This document shows, one piece after another, positions 16,488 to 25,820 of a DNA stretch of 64,000 bases. Numbering within the stretch: the stretch's first letter is position 1; each line of letters opens with the position of its first letter. The translations under genes and the position numbers were made by a program. Source of the DNA: CAZODA01 sp964578485 (GTDB lineage: Bacteria; Bacteroidota; Bacteroidia; Bacteroidales; Marinilabiliaceae). The stretch lies in the NCBI GenBank assembly GCA_964578485.1, contig CAZODA010000004.1, forward strand, positions 72,199 through 136,198, read 5' to 3'. Under the pieces are notes generated by a model. The model was not told the origin of the DNA. It saw only the letters and a list, made by a program, of their open reading frames with translations, and did no database searches.

Positions 16488-19400
16488 ATGATATTGGACA
16501 ATTCTTCCCTGCTGTGGTTTTTTCTTTTAGCCTTATTTTTATTAAGTGTGATTTTTATACTTGCTATAAAAAAGGCAAGTTCAAAATCAAATATAAAAGA
16601 TAAAAGGAAAGCAGGCACCGCCCGTGTAGTTGCTATATTGTCGATGATTATTCTGCTTATGGGCATTTTAGGAGTTTATTTTATTCAAAAACAAAAAAAG
16701 AAAGACCTCATGCAATTATTGTCCAATAATGCAAGGTCTGTGGCTGAAGGAATAGCTTATTATAATATTTCAGGGTTAAAATTCACAGTCGAAGATTTAG
16801 ATAATCCTCATTATCAAATTTGTTGCCGGCAATTGAGCAAGGCTTCTTCCGAATTGGATTATCTAAATATTTATACTATGATCCTGCGTGATTCCGTGAT
16901 AGTCTTTGGGCCTGAAAGTATTGAAGCCTCTTCTATTTATTCATCAAAGCCCGGAGATATATATATTATTCCTCCCAAAGGACTTTTTGATGTTTTTATT
17001 AGCGGAATACCTCATACTACTAATCCTTATGAAGATGAATATGGAAGGTTTATAAGCTCATTTTATCCTGTATTCAGAGTAGGTGAGATAAATCCCTTTT
17101 TGGTTGTTGGTATTGATATGGAACAAGATCAGTGGAAGCAAATTTTGGTAAGATCTTCAACTATCTCTCTTAAAATAACCTCTTTACTTTTATTTTTCTT
17201 GTTGTTTTTTTTAGTATTATATAGACCCCCATCACAAAGCAAGCGCAAAATTAATATTTGGTGGTTAAGTCCTGAGGCTCTAATTACTTTTATAGGGGCA
17301 ATATTAATATGGGCACTTATAATTTTTGTATCGGTATCGGCAGAAACGCGTTATCAGTCTGCCATTTTTAATCAATCGGCTTCTTTATATGTAGATCAAC
17401 TTAGATCTTATTTTTCTCACGTAGAAAGACGCCTTTGGCGAATCAGCAACGAATTGACAAGACGCCCCAATATAAATCAGGAAGAATTTAATAATATATC
17501 AGTTTCCTTTTTAGAATCTGATTATACACTGTTAACAGGATGGGCAGTTGAAAAGGAAGCAAGCAATGAGAATGAAAAAGAATATATAATTCAACATACT
17601 GCCCCTTCTGCCATGAGTCCGTTGATACCGGGAAAAGCATTTCCTTTATTAAGCGATTCTACCTTCCATTTAATTGAATCTTCTCTTATGGCCAATGTTG
17701 CTTTGGTTGAAGATCCTTTGTATTTATCAGCCGATTTTAAAAATGCAAAAGCAATTTATATCCCTTTCGATTTATCAAAAAATCCTGAAAGGGCAGGCTT
17801 TTTTTTCATGCTTATAGATCCATATTTGCTTTTAGAAAGGGCTTTAATTATTAGAGGTCGTCAAGAAGATAAGTTAATATATTTTACGCTTGAAAATATT
17901 GATGATGCAGGAGGAACTTCTTTGTGGGCAAGCAATAGAGAAGCATATCCGGAAAACCCGAGCTATGAAAACTTTAGTGAAGCACATTATATGTTTTTAT
18001 TTGGAAATACTTTTAAATGCAGTTTGTATCCGGTTGATTTGTTTTATCAGACACATAGTAAATTTACCTTCGTTATATTATTGCCTGTCGCTATTATCTA
18101 TATCATATTATTAACACTTTTTGTTGGATTTTTAAGTACGCGTAGATCTCGTTTAGAAAAAGAAGTTGAAAAACGTACAAAGGATTTAAATCAGAGTGAA
18201 TTGCGTTTTCAATCTTTGTATAATAATATGACTGGTGCTGTGGTGTTTTACAAATCATTAAAGGATGCAAAAGGCAAAATTAATGACTTCCTTATTCTTG
18301 ATTGTAATCAGTCTTATCTCGATCTTTTCAAATTAAAACGTAATGAAGTAATTGGCTTTAGATCTTCCGTTGTCAATCCTCTTTCAAATAAACAATTTCC
18401 CGAAGAAATTGTGACTTTGTTCGATAAGCAAGAGAATGTTCGAGTTGAGTGTTATGCTGCTCCTAATGGAAGGTATTTTCAAATATCGTTTATTCCAATT
18501 TCCGGAGATACTTTTGCTGTCATATTAAATGATATCACGCAACGAATTTTATCAGATAATGTCATTAAAGAAAGTGAAGAAAAATATCGTATGATTTCTG
18601 AAAATGTGGCAGATATCATTTGGGTAATGAATGCAAAAGATTTTAGTTATACCTATATTAGCCCTTCTGTACATCATATAGGTGGATATACGGTTGAAGA
18701 GGCCTTAAAACTTACACTTAAACAAAGTCTGACAGCTGACTCATATAAATATATAAAAAAGGTGCTCCCGGAGCGTATTGTCCGTTTTGAGAAAGGGGAA
18801 ACTTCATTGCAAAACCGAACTCTAAATTTAAACCAAATTAAAAAAGACGGAAGTATTATACAGGTTGAGGTAACCACTACTTTAATTGTCGATAACAATG
18901 GTAAAGTAAAAGAATTGCTTGGAGTAACAAGAGATGTTACCGGAATGGTAAAAGCGAGGGAGGCATTACGAAAAAGTGAAGAAAGCCATAGGCTTTTAAT
19001 CGAAAATCAAAGTGATTTAATTATAAAATGCGACCTTAAGGGTAAATTCCTTTATGTAAGTCCATCATATTGCCAAACTTTTGGTAAAAGTGAAAAGGAA
19101 CTCCTTGGTACAATACATCAACCTCGTATAGATGAACGTGATATTGTTGTTTCACGTCACGCACTTGAAAAATTAAGAAAACCCCCTTACAAAATAAGAT
19201 TCGAACATCGTGTTCTTACAACAGGTGGATGGCGATGGATTAGTTGGAACAACAGTGCCATATTTGAAAATGGAGAACCAATTGCATATGTAGGCGTTGG
19301 AAGAGATGTAACATACCAAAAAGAATATGAAGAAAAATTAAAAATTAGTTATAATAAACTTCAAAGTCAAAATCGAGAGTATATGGCTCTTAATGAAGAG

Positions 19401-20174
19401 TATCAGACCATTAATGACGAATTACATAATGCTAATAACCAGCTCGCAAGTGCTATTGAAAGAGCTAAAGAAAGTGAAAACCTGAAAACAGCATTTTTGC
19501 AGAATATGTCACATGAAATACGTACTCCCTTAAATGCAATTATTGGTTTCTCAGAGATGTTGACCTTACCTGATTTTGAGGAAAATGAACGCGCTCATTT
19601 TGCTGAAACCATTGTTAACAGTAGCCGTGAACTTTTACGATTAGTTAATGACATCCTTACTATATCCACTATTGAAGCTCGGCAAGAGAAGTTAGAACAA
19701 AAGAAAATTATAATTAAAAATCTTTTCGAAGAATTAGAAACTGTATTTTTTAATGATGCACAATCAAAGGGAGTCAGATTAAAATCTGTGTTTCCGGAAG
19801 ATGTAAGTTCAAACTTTTTTATTGAGGCGGATGATATGAAGCTGAAACAGGTTTTTAATAATCTAATAAGCAATGCACTAAAGTTTACTGATAAAGGAGA
19901 AATTTCTTTTGGTTTTGATCTTGTGGAGGACAAGAAAATAAGATTTTTTGTAAAGGATTCAGGTATTGGTATTGAAAAGCAACAAATAGATTTAATTTTT
20001 AATCGTTTTAGTCAGGCAGGTCCTGAAATTCAGAAAAAATATGGAGGCACCGGCCTGGGACTTGCAATTTGTAAAGGGCATGTTGAATTGATGGGTGGTT
20101 CTATATGGGTTGAATCTTCTTTTGGTAAGGGGTCAACTTTTTATTTTGTTCTGCCATTAAAAAATAATAGCTAA
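16488..20174 (+). CDS. Multi-PAS membrane sensor histidine kinase
   Basis: The 1228-residue kinase begins with two membrane helices (about 5-25 and 45-65), an extracytoplasmic sensor region (70-215), two more helices (about 225-285), a second extracytoplasmic segment of CHASE-like appearance (290-525) and a last helix (527-550). The cytoplasmic part carries three PAS/PAC units (about 570-690, 700-830, 835-950), a coiled coil, a HisKA domain (MSHEIRTPLNAIIGF, phospho-accepting His near 1008) and an HATPase_c domain with N box NLISNALKFT (about 1124), DSGIGI (about 1158) and GGTGLGLAI (about 1186). No receiver domain is fused and no response regulator is adjacent. It probably signals to a distant partner. 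Confidence 0.9.
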   Translation: MILDNSSLLWFFLLALFLLSVIFILAIKKASSKSNIKDKRKAGTARVVAILSMIILLMGILGVYFIQKQKKKDLMQLLSNNARSVAEGIAYYNISGLKFTVEDLDNPHYQICCRQLSKASSELDYLNIYTMILRDSVIVFGPESIEASSIYSSKPGDIYIIPPKGLFDVFISGIPHTTNPYEDEYGRFISSFYPVFRVGEINPFLVVGIDMEQDQWKQILVRSSTISLKITSLLLFFLLFFLVLYRPPSQSKRKINIWWLSPEALITFIGAILIWALIIFVSVSAETRYQSAIFNQSASLYVDQLRSYFSHVERRLWRISNELTRRPNINQEEFNNISVSFLESDYTLLTGWAVEKEASNENEKEYIIQHTAPSAMSPLIPGKAFPLLSDSTFHLIESSLMANVALVEDPLYLSADFKNAKAIYIPFDLSKNPERAGFFFMLIDPYLLLERALIIRGRQEDKLIYFTLENIDDAGGTSLWASNREAYPENPSYENFSEAHYMFLFGNTFKCSLYPVDLFYQTHSKFTFVILLPVAIIYIILLTLFVGFLSTRRSRLEKEVEKRTKDLNQSELRFQSLYNNMTGAVVFYKSLKDAKGKINDFLILDCNQSYLDLFKLKRNEVIGFRSSVVNPLSNKQFPEEIVTLFDKQENVRVECYAAPNGRYFQISFIPISGDTFAVILNDITQRILSDNVIKESEEKYRMISENVADIIWVMNAKDFSYTYISPSVHHIGGYTVEEALKLTLKQSLTADSYKYIKKVLPERIVRFEKGETSLQNRTLNLNQIKKDGSIIQVEVTTTLIVDNNGKVKELLGVTRDVTGMVKAREALRKSEESHRLLIENQSDLIIKCDLKGKFLYVSPSYCQTFGKSEKELLGTIHQPRIDERDIVVSRHALEKLRKPPYKIRFEHRVLTTGGWRWISWNNSAIFENGEPIAYVGVGRDVTYQKEYEEKLKISYNKLQSQNREYMALNEEYQTINDELHNANNQLASAIERAKESENLKTAFLQNMSHEIRTPLNAIIGFSEMLTLPDFEENERAHFAETIVNSSRELLRLVNDILTISTIEARQEKLEQKKIIIKNLFEELETVFFNDAQSKGVRLKSVFPEDVSSNFFIEADDMKLKQVFNNLISNALKFTDKGEISFGFDLVEDKKIRFFVKDSGIGIEKQQIDLIFNRFSQAGPEIQKKYGGTGLGLAICKGHVELMGGSIWVESSFGKGSTFYFVLPLKNNS

Positions 20175-20232
20175 GCAAATAATTTATTCTGATTTAATTT
20201 GAAACCAGGAGGGCTTGAGTCAATAAGCTTTG

Positions 20233-21492
20233 TTATAAAAGATTCCGATAAAAAGAAATTTGTTTTTTTACTATTATTGACTGCGAATAGCGGGAGTGAA
20301 AAGAGTTAATAATATGTTCCTGCATCTGATCTTTATCGTTATTATTTAATAACCATAAAATTCCATTCTTTAAATCGTCAATATTAAATGCTTCGGCGAG
20401 ATAGCCATTTTTTTGATGTTGAATAATTTCGGCTTGCCCACTTGTATTAAATGCCACAACAGGAGTTCCACAAGCTATAGATTCAGAGGCAGTTTGTCCA
20501 AAAGTTTCCTGCCTTGAGGGCACAATGGTAATATCTGCAATATTGTATAATTGAGCAAGCATTTTTTCATCCTCAATATAATGGAAGACAGTATAGGGAA
20601 ATAATAACCATCGCTCAAAGTCATGCTTAGTTTTTCCAAAAATCAATATTTCAACTTTATTAGCAAATTCAGTATGCTCATAATAAAGCTTTTCAAGAGC
20701 CTTTTTAAGTAATAAAAAACCTTTTCTTTCGTCATAAATATTGGGGGCACCAAAAAGCAAGTATTTTTTATCGTTCTTTAATTTATATTCTTTCCGTAGT
20801 AATGCTTTATTCCGGGGTTTAAAAATAGAACTGTCGAGAGTATTGGGAATGGTAACAATATTATGATTTTTGAACATAGCACTATCGGCAACAAATTTTG
20901 AAAACCAGGAAGTAGGTGTTATAAGGTGAAATTTATTGTTTATAAATATCTTTTCTTTTTTCCTGAAATGCTTGAAAGAAAGATCTTTGGTGCCGGAAAA
21001 GCGTAACATAGGGCAGTTGCCACATCCTGATAAAAAGTTAAAACAACCATTGTTGTAATGACATCCACCTGTAAACATCCACATATCATGGAGAGTAAAA
21101 GCTACAGGCTTTTTAAGTTGCATCAGTTTATGCAAGTCCTTGAGCGATAAAAAGCCAAAATTAACCCAATGAATATGGATTATATCACTGGACCGTACCA
21201 GAGGATGATCAGAAATATCTTTACCGGTAATTGCTATGGAAAAAGAAAACCAATCCTTTCGGAATTTTAGCTTTGATATTAAAATGAGGCGTTCAATTAA
21301 AAAATTAAAAAAGTATAGAAGCTTTACAATATTCTTATTTGCGATATTGTGAATTGAAGGGTCTTCAGTCCTTTTGTGCTGTACTAACAAAGAAACATTT
21401 ATGCCATGGTTTTTTAGTGCTTCAAATAAGCGATGACTTGCTATTGCAGCACCTCCGGCACGATCTGATTTTGAAATTAAACAAATTTTCAT
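20233..21492 (-). CDS. Glycosyltransferase family 4 protein
   Basis: The 419-residue protein opens MKICLISKSDRAGGAAIASH, the glycine-rich acceptor loop of GT4 enzymes that process envelope glycans. It also contains FTLHDMWMFTGGCHYNNGC (about 133-151), a motif I associate with a GT4 subgroup. The donor-site EX7E region appears as VPSRQETFGQTASESIACGTPVV near 325-347. It is cytoplasmic or membrane-associated with no transmembrane helix. Its start lies about 90 bp from the divergent GT2 gene, so both may share a regulatory region. Confidence 0.85.
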   Translation of the reverse strand: MKICLISKSDRAGGAAIASHRLFEALKNHGINVSLLVQHKRTEDPSIHNIANKNIVKLLYFFNFLIERLILISKLKFRKDWFSFSIAITGKDISDHPLVRSSDIIHIHWVNFGFLSLKDLHKLMQLKKPVAFTLHDMWMFTGGCHYNNGCFNFLSGCGNCPMLRFSGTKDLSFKHFRKKEKIFINNKFHLITPTSWFSKFVADSAMFKNHNIVTIPNTLDSSIFKPRNKALLRKEYKLKNDKKYLLFGAPNIYDERKGFLLLKKALEKLYYEHTEFANKVEILIFGKTKHDFERWLLFPYTVFHYIEDEKMLAQLYNIADITIVPSRQETFGQTASESIACGTPVVAFNTSGQAEIIQHQKNGYLAEAFNIDDLKNGILWLLNNNDKDQMQEHIINSFHSRYSQSIIVKKQISFYRNLL

Positions 21493-21552
21493 TTGTAAAA
21501 ATGTTTATTACATCTGTAGATGCGAAAAATACATTACTCTTTGCTAATTTAC

Positions 21553-21560
21553 TATCTTTG
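21553..21560 (+). promoter_or_regulatory. TAnnTTTG -7 box upstream of the GT2 gene
   Basis: TATCTTTG fits the Bacteroidota -7 consensus exactly and lies 20 bp before the ATG at 21580. It supports that ATG over the upstream TTG. No clear -33 TTG was seen. Confidence 0.55.
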
Positions 21561-21579
21561 ATTGGCAAATCATATAAAA

Positions 21580-22371
21580 ATGAATTCTTCATTGATGTCA
21601 GAAATAAAAAATAAAACTCCTAAGGTGAAACAACCATTGGTTTCTGTGATTACAGTAGTACTTAATGGCGAAAAAACTCTGGAACGAACAATTAAAAGTA
21701 TAAGTTCTCAAAAATATCCAAATATAGAGTACATAATAGTAGATGGTAATAGTACAGATAAAACAAAAACTATTATTAAACAATACGAATCTTTTATAAG
21801 TCGATGGATAAGCGAACCGGACCAAGGATTATATGATGCAATGAATAAAGGGATTAAACTGGCAACAGGTGATTATTTGTGGTTTATTAATGCAGGCGAT
21901 GAAATAGCCTCACCAAATACCTTGGAGAAAGTTTTTAATAATTTCCCACTTGCCGATATATACTATGGGGAGACAATGATAACTGACGAGCAAGGCAAAG
22001 AGATAGGCTTGAGACGATTAAGACCAAAAGACAAAATGACCTGGAAAGATTTTCGTAAAGGAATGCTCATAAGTCACCAATCGGTGATAGTTTCATCCGA
22101 AATTGTAAATAAATATAATCAAAAATACCGGTTTTCTGCCGACTATGATTGGATAATTAGTGTTTTTTTGAAAGCTGAAAAAATAGTGAATACAAAATTA
22201 ATCCTTTCAAATTTTATGGATGGAGGACTTACTAAAAAAAATATAAGAGAAAGTTTAAAGGAAAGATTTCAAATTATGGCCAAAGTTTATGGCTTCTTAC
22301 CCTCTCTTTTCTATCACATTCCGATTTCTTTTAACTTTATATGTTTTATTGTTAAATACAAAAGGTTTTGA
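21580..22371 (+). CDS. Glycosyltransferase family 2 protein
   Basis: The chosen ATG at 21580 (six codons after a TTG) gives a 263-residue GT-A enzyme. It has PLVSVITVVLNGEKTLERTI, the opening strand of GT2 proteins, then IEYIIVDGNSTDKTK (nucleotide-binding Asp), LYDAMNKGIKLATGDYLWFINAGDE (DXD-equivalent) and HQSVIVSSEI with SADYDWII, a motif common in WcaA/EpsE-like transferases. It probably adds one sugar to a surface glycan precursor at the cytoplasmic membrane face, together with the GT4 gene transcribed divergently. Confidence 0.85.
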   Translation: MNSSLMSEIKNKTPKVKQPLVSVITVVLNGEKTLERTIKSISSQKYPNIEYIIVDGNSTDKTKTIIKQYESFISRWISEPDQGLYDAMNKGIKLATGDYLWFINAGDEIASPNTLEKVFNNFPLADIYYGETMITDEQGKEIGLRRLRPKDKMTWKDFRKGMLISHQSVIVSSEIVNKYNQKYRFSADYDWIISVFLKAEKIVNTKLILSNFMDGGLTKKNIRESLKERFQIMAKVYGFLPSLFYHIPISFNFICFIVKYKRF

Positions 22372-22681
22372 AATTAGCCAAAAAGGAAAATTTAACAGGC
22401 TCTTTATAAGGGCAATTTTATTATATTTGAACAGATGTAACTTAAAAAGGTGCATACACGTTAAAGTCATTATTCTGTTAATCCTTAAAAGGACGTTCCT
22501 TTAAATAAATAATATTTAATTCAATAGACAGGCAGCGATCATGCAGATAAACAGATAAAAAGGACATTTCTAGAGAACTTTTTTTGATATGATATGGAGT
22601 CTTTAGAAATAATTACCTAATTATTATTGACGAGCTTTGTTATTTTCGTGTAATTACTTATATAATAAATTTTGTTAAATT
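22372..22681. other. Gap of about 310 bp, no gene seen
   Basis: AT-rich DNA between two plus-strand genes. An out-of-phase frame at 22289-22504 runs out of the GT2 gene and looks like noise. No terminator or promoter box was convincing. Confidence 0.4.
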
Positions 22682-23647
22682 ATGTTTCGCGATTTTTTAC
22701 TCACGATTTCTGAGACCCGCAGGACTATCAGGCATCAAATACACCAAAAGCATGTATATAATAATTGTCATCAGTCACTTAGAATTGAAAGATCAAATTT
22801 TAAAAAGGCTGAGGATAGGTTAAAAAGGCATGGCTTTGGCGTGGACCTTGATAGTACTCTGTCGCTACGTCAAGTTTTTGAAACTATATTAAAAGATCCG
22901 GAGCATCAAAAGAAAAAAACTCCTCGCAATCAACTATTTACAAAGTTGAATCAAATGGCTGGTGAACGCATAATTGATTATCTGAATAATCGTGTTTCTT
23001 TTAGGAGTCAAGCAGAATTAGATTTAAAGCTTATTGAAAAGAAAGAAAAGAAAGCAATTAACAGCCTTGATAAGCTATTAAAAGATTATAAGACTGTTAA
23101 CAGCTTTCAAGTCGTTCATTTCGCGCTTACCATCGAAAATTTAAAAGCAGATCTTAGTGAATTAGCATCGGCAAATAAGCTGGGCTTAAGAGCTGCCAAA
23201 GAATTAAAAGAACTAAAGAAACATTTGACTTTTATCCACGACTGGGGATTATGGCGCGAAACAGATGAGCTAAGTGAAACTCTTTTGCCTGAAAAGGATA
23301 TTTCAGATACTATTTTTGACCATGTTGTTGAAATTCACATGCTCTTATGTAGCTTTAAAAATGAATTACTTGTTTTCCCTGAAAGCAGGGATCTTATACT
23401 CCACCTTGAAGCTATCTCAGATTTTAAAAACACCTTTTTTAACTATCTAATTGTTGACTGGATTGAGGAGGTTAAAATTAAATTGTGTAGTGCTTATGTC
23501 AGGAAAACTTTAAATTCGTTAAATGCACTGCTAAAAGGATTGGATGCACGCATTATTAAAACTGAAAATGAATTATCGGTAACAACTCAAGAACAAAAGG
23601 CAATCCTTGAACAATTACAAAAACAATCAGAAAAAAAATCATCCTGA
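22682..23647 (+). CDS. Hypothetical helical protein
   Basis: The 321-residue product is soluble and rich in Lys, Glu and Leu, with coiled-coil-like segments at about 90-200 and at the C-terminus (KTENELSVTTQEQKAILEQLQKQSEKKSS). I do not recognise the family. The spaced basic and His residues at the N-terminus (ETRRTIRHQIHQKHVY) vaguely recall CHAD domains, but the HxxR/K pattern is not regular enough to claim this. It is the last plus-strand core gene before the cassette-like block; its stop lies 14 bp from an antitoxin gene fragment. Confidence 0.55.
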   Translation: MFRDFLLTISETRRTIRHQIHQKHVYNNCHQSLRIERSNFKKAEDRLKRHGFGVDLDSTLSLRQVFETILKDPEHQKKKTPRNQLFTKLNQMAGERIIDYLNNRVSFRSQAELDLKLIEKKEKKAINSLDKLLKDYKTVNSFQVVHFALTIENLKADLSELASANKLGLRAAKELKELKKHLTFIHDWGLWRETDELSETLLPEKDISDTIFDHVVEIHMLLCSFKNELLVFPESRDLILHLEAISDFKNTFFNYLIVDWIEEVKIKLCSAYVRKTLNSLNALLKGLDARIIKTENELSVTTQEQKAILEQLQKQSEKKSS

Positions 23648-23740
23648 TCTTTGAAGAGCAAAGCCTAATTGCTCAAATCCTTTAAGTACGGAAAGTGAAT
23701 CCGGTTTCATAAGTTCAGATTCTTTTCTGAGTTTTTTCGA
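23641..23740 (-). pseudogene. Fragment of a MazE-like antitoxin gene
   Basis: Read on the minus strand, this segment encodes LRKESELMKPDSLSVLKGFEQLGFA, nearly the same as the C-terminal 23 residues of the intact antitoxin at 28180-28410. At DNA level 23662-23735 and 28191-28264 differ at about six positions by eye. No start or N-terminal part remains. It marks the left edge of the cassette region, and the 3' end of the next gene reads through it in another frame. Confidence 0.75.
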
Positions 23741-24294
23741 TTTTTATTATTTATAGATATCCAAATACCTACCAACAATAAAGTTCCAGCTGTAAAAGCT
23801 GGAATATAATATACTTTTTCAAGCTCTGCTGATAATGAAATTATTAATGCAGCTATTGAAATTATAATTGCAGTGATTGCGTATCCAATTTCGTCATAAA
23901 ACCAAGCATAGGGAAAAAGGTGTGCACCTGTAATAATAGCATAAGCCATTATAAAATAATCAGGATATTTTATAAGTATAAAAATAAGGAAAGGGAAATA
24001 AATAAGTTGTGCAAAATTTAACCATAATCCCAAAGGTTGTAATGGATTGTCTTTTATTTTCCAGTTGGTTTTAAATACTTTTGATAAACCAAAGGCAAGT
24101 GGGAGTAAAATTGCTCCAACAATAAATGTGAAAATACTTTTTTCGTATGCAGGAAAATCTAAAGTCCATATCACATAAATTCCGAACCAAACAATGCTGG
24201 CGGCAATTATAAAATCAACTCCATTTTTTGCTTCGAGTTGAATTTCAAGTTTTAACTCGCTTAAATTCTTTTGTTTCATATCTTTTTCTCCCAA
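23707..24294 (-). CDS. Hypothetical six-helix membrane protein (DUF7010-like?)
   Basis: The 195-residue protein has a short polar N-terminus (MGEKDMKQKNLSELKLEIQLEAKNGVDFI) followed by about six membrane helices. GAHLFPYAWFYDE in the middle and the overall size remind me of the uncharacterised DUF7010 family, but I cannot confirm this. A start at the internal ATG (MKQKNLSE, five codons in) is equally possible. The last dozen residues (NKNRKNSEKNLNL) are encoded by the antitoxin fragment at 23662-23740, so the natural C-terminus has been replaced by a recombination junction. No attC-like site was found on either side. Confidence 0.6.
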   Translation of the reverse strand: MGEKDMKQKNLSELKLEIQLEAKNGVDFIIAASIVWFGIYVIWTLDFPAYEKSIFTFIVGAILLPLAFGLSKVFKTNWKIKDNPLQPLGLWLNFAQLIYFPFLIFILIKYPDYFIMAYAIITGAHLFPYAWFYDEIGYAITAIIISIAALIISLSAELEKVYYIPAFTAGTLLLVGIWISINNKNRKNSEKNLNL

Positions 24295-24422
24295 TTGTAA
24301 TAATCAATCATTTTTATCTGAGAATAAACTGTGTTAATTCCAAAAGGAATAAAGTTGTACATGCAACATTGCCATTTTTTGTACATTGTAAGTTTGCTAA
24401 TTACATTTATAGGCTTTGTTTT

Positions 24423-25379
24423 TTATTTGTATTTATATCTCGTTGTATTTTTATCTCCAATCTTTTCAATTATTCCATTCTCAACAGCAAAATTCAAATC
24501 CCGACTTGCTGTCGCTGAAGAAATTTCTCTAAAATTCTTTAAATATTCTTTTCGTGTAAAGTAGTCGTTTTTAGCAATTGACTTGAATAAATTTATCCTG
24601 TCAATATTAGTTAAGCTGACATTCTGAATATTTAATAGTTCCTCAAGTGATTCAAGGATAATTTCAAGCATAAATTCAATAAATACGGTCGATTCTCCAG
24701 TATTGTCTGATTTTCCAAGAGTTTCATAATATTGTTCTTGTCTCTCTTTTATTAATGCCTCAATTGGCAGAAATTCAAAAACAGGATAGGAGTCCATTAA
24801 AATCAGCGTTTGCCATAATCTCCCCATTCTACCATTCCCGTCGATGAATGGATGGATAAATTCCATTTCATAATGAAACACGCAACTTTTTATTAAAACT
24901 AAATCATCGTCCTGTTTTAAATAGTCAAACAAATCGTTCATTAGAGGCTTAAGCATATCACTTGGTGGAGCAATATGTGCAACTTCTGAGCCTTTAACAA
25001 TTCCAACCGATTTACTTCTAAGTCTGCCTGCTGATTCAATAAGGCCGTTCATTAATATTTCGTGAGCTTCACAGAACGAATCAAAACTGTATGGATTCAA
25101 TTTATCCAGATAATCATAAACAGCAATAGCATTCTTAACCTCCAAAATGTCTTTTTTAGGTCCTATTACCCTTTTATTTTCAATAATTGCTGTTATTTGT
25201 TCAATTGTCAAGGTATTTCCTTCAATTTCAAGTGATGAGTGAATTGTTTTAATCCTGTTTTTCTTTCTTAATTCTGTTGGTGGTTTATTTAAATGAGCAG
25301 AATTTATCTCTCCAATTTTTTCCGAAATCGAAGCAACCAATTTTAAAATTTCTCCAGTTATTTTATAAGGTGGTTTCAT
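24423..25379 (-). CDS. Fic family protein with C-terminal winged-helix domain
   Basis: The 318-residue protein holds the Fic active-site loop HPFIDGNGRMGR (about 177-188), matching HxFx(D/E)GNGRxxR; such enzymes usually transfer AMP to Ser, Thr or Tyr of a target protein. An upstream SSLEIEGN (about 48-55) matches the (S/T)xxxE(G/N) inhibitory helix, so it is probably self-inhibited. Residues 250-318 (FTRKEYLKNFREISSATASRDLNFAVENGIIEKIG) look like a winged helix-turn-helix. A perfect 24-bp palindrome overlapping its promoter is the likely operator. It could be a self-regulating modifier or toxin. It is the leftmost cassette-like gene. Confidence 0.85.
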   Translation of the reverse strand: MKPPYKITGEILKLVASISEKIGEINSAHLNKPPTELRKKNRIKTIHSSLEIEGNTLTIEQITAIIENKRVIGPKKDILEVKNAIAVYDYLDKLNPYSFDSFCEAHEILMNGLIESAGRLRSKSVGIVKGSEVAHIAPPSDMLKPLMNDLFDYLKQDDDLVLIKSCVFHYEMEFIHPFIDGNGRMGRLWQTLILMDSYPVFEFLPIEALIKERQEQYYETLGKSDNTGESTVFIEFMLEIILESLEELLNIQNVSLTNIDRINLFKSIAKNDYFTRKEYLKNFREISSATASRDLNFAVENGIIEKIGDKNTTRYKYK

Positions 25380-25390
25380 TTATTTTGCCT

Positions 25391-25414
25391 TGATAGTATC
25401 ATATGATACTATCA
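25391..25414. promoter_or_regulatory. Perfect 24-bp palindromic operator upstream of fic
   Basis: The sequence TGATAGTATCAT followed by its exact reverse complement lies 11 bp upstream of the fic start and touches the -7 box. Its position suits repression by the Fic protein's own winged-helix domain. Confidence 0.75.
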
Positions 25415-25442
25415 AAGATAGTAGGTTTCTTTCAAAATGCAA
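25413..25442 (-). promoter_or_regulatory. fic promoter, TTG-N19-TATCTTTG
   Basis: On the minus strand TTG (25440-25442) and TATCTTTG (25413-25420) are 19 nt apart, a good match to the Bacteroidota -33/-7 layout. The transcription start would fall within the palindrome at 25391-25414. Confidence 0.7.
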
Positions 25443-25477
25443 GTAACTATTTATTTTGTAGTCTCTTTTAAAATAAA

Positions 25478-25612
25478 GCCTAACGGTTCAAGGCTTGGCG
25501 GTCGGGCGGAAAGCGGGAGTACAAACTTTTCCACCGAGACGAACCTGATGCGGGCAAGATAACTTCCAAAATCGCACCTCTCCGCCCACTAACGCAAAAC
25601 CGCTTGTTATGC
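25478..25612 (-). repeat. attC-like site 1
   Basis: The ends are GCCTAAC (25478) and GTTATGC (25606), matching RYYYAAC and GTTRRRY. The arms GGTTCAAGGCTTGGCGG... and CCGCCCACTAACGCAAAACCGC are imperfectly complementary. It starts 8 bp after the stop of the regulator gene. The asymmetric loop contains TGATGCGGG. Confidence 0.75.
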
Positions 25613-25619
25613 CCTGGCT

Positions 25620-25820
25620 TTAATCCTCTTCTTCTAACTCAAATATTTCATTCACGCTTTTCTCAAATACTTTTGATATTTTCAACGCAAGAACTGTTGA
25701 TGGAATATATCGATTATTTTCAATAGAATTAATAGTTTGTCTCGAAACTCCTATTGCTATTGCTAATGATTCTTGAGTCATATTTTTAATAGCTCTTTCT
25801 ATTTTTATAGTATTCTTCAC
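25620..25820 (-). CDS. XRE-family transcriptional regulator (YgzD-like)
   Basis: This 66-residue protein is almost all Cro/C1-type helix-turn-helix (MTQESLAIAIGVSRQTINSIENNRY), followed by STVLALKISKVFEKSVNEIFELEE. This is the form of the small regulators that pair with a downstream or upstream membrane protein. The start codon is GTG, overlapping the TAG stop of the preceding membrane-protein gene by one base (TAGTG), so the two are translationally coupled. It probably represses its own operon through the inverted repeats at 26218-26279. Together they form one cassette of about 870 bp bounded by GTTATGCCC and GGGCATAAC. Confidence 0.85.
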   Translation of the reverse strand: MKNTIKIERAIKNMTQESLAIAIGVSRQTINSIENNRYIPSTVLALKISKVFEKSVNEIFELEEED

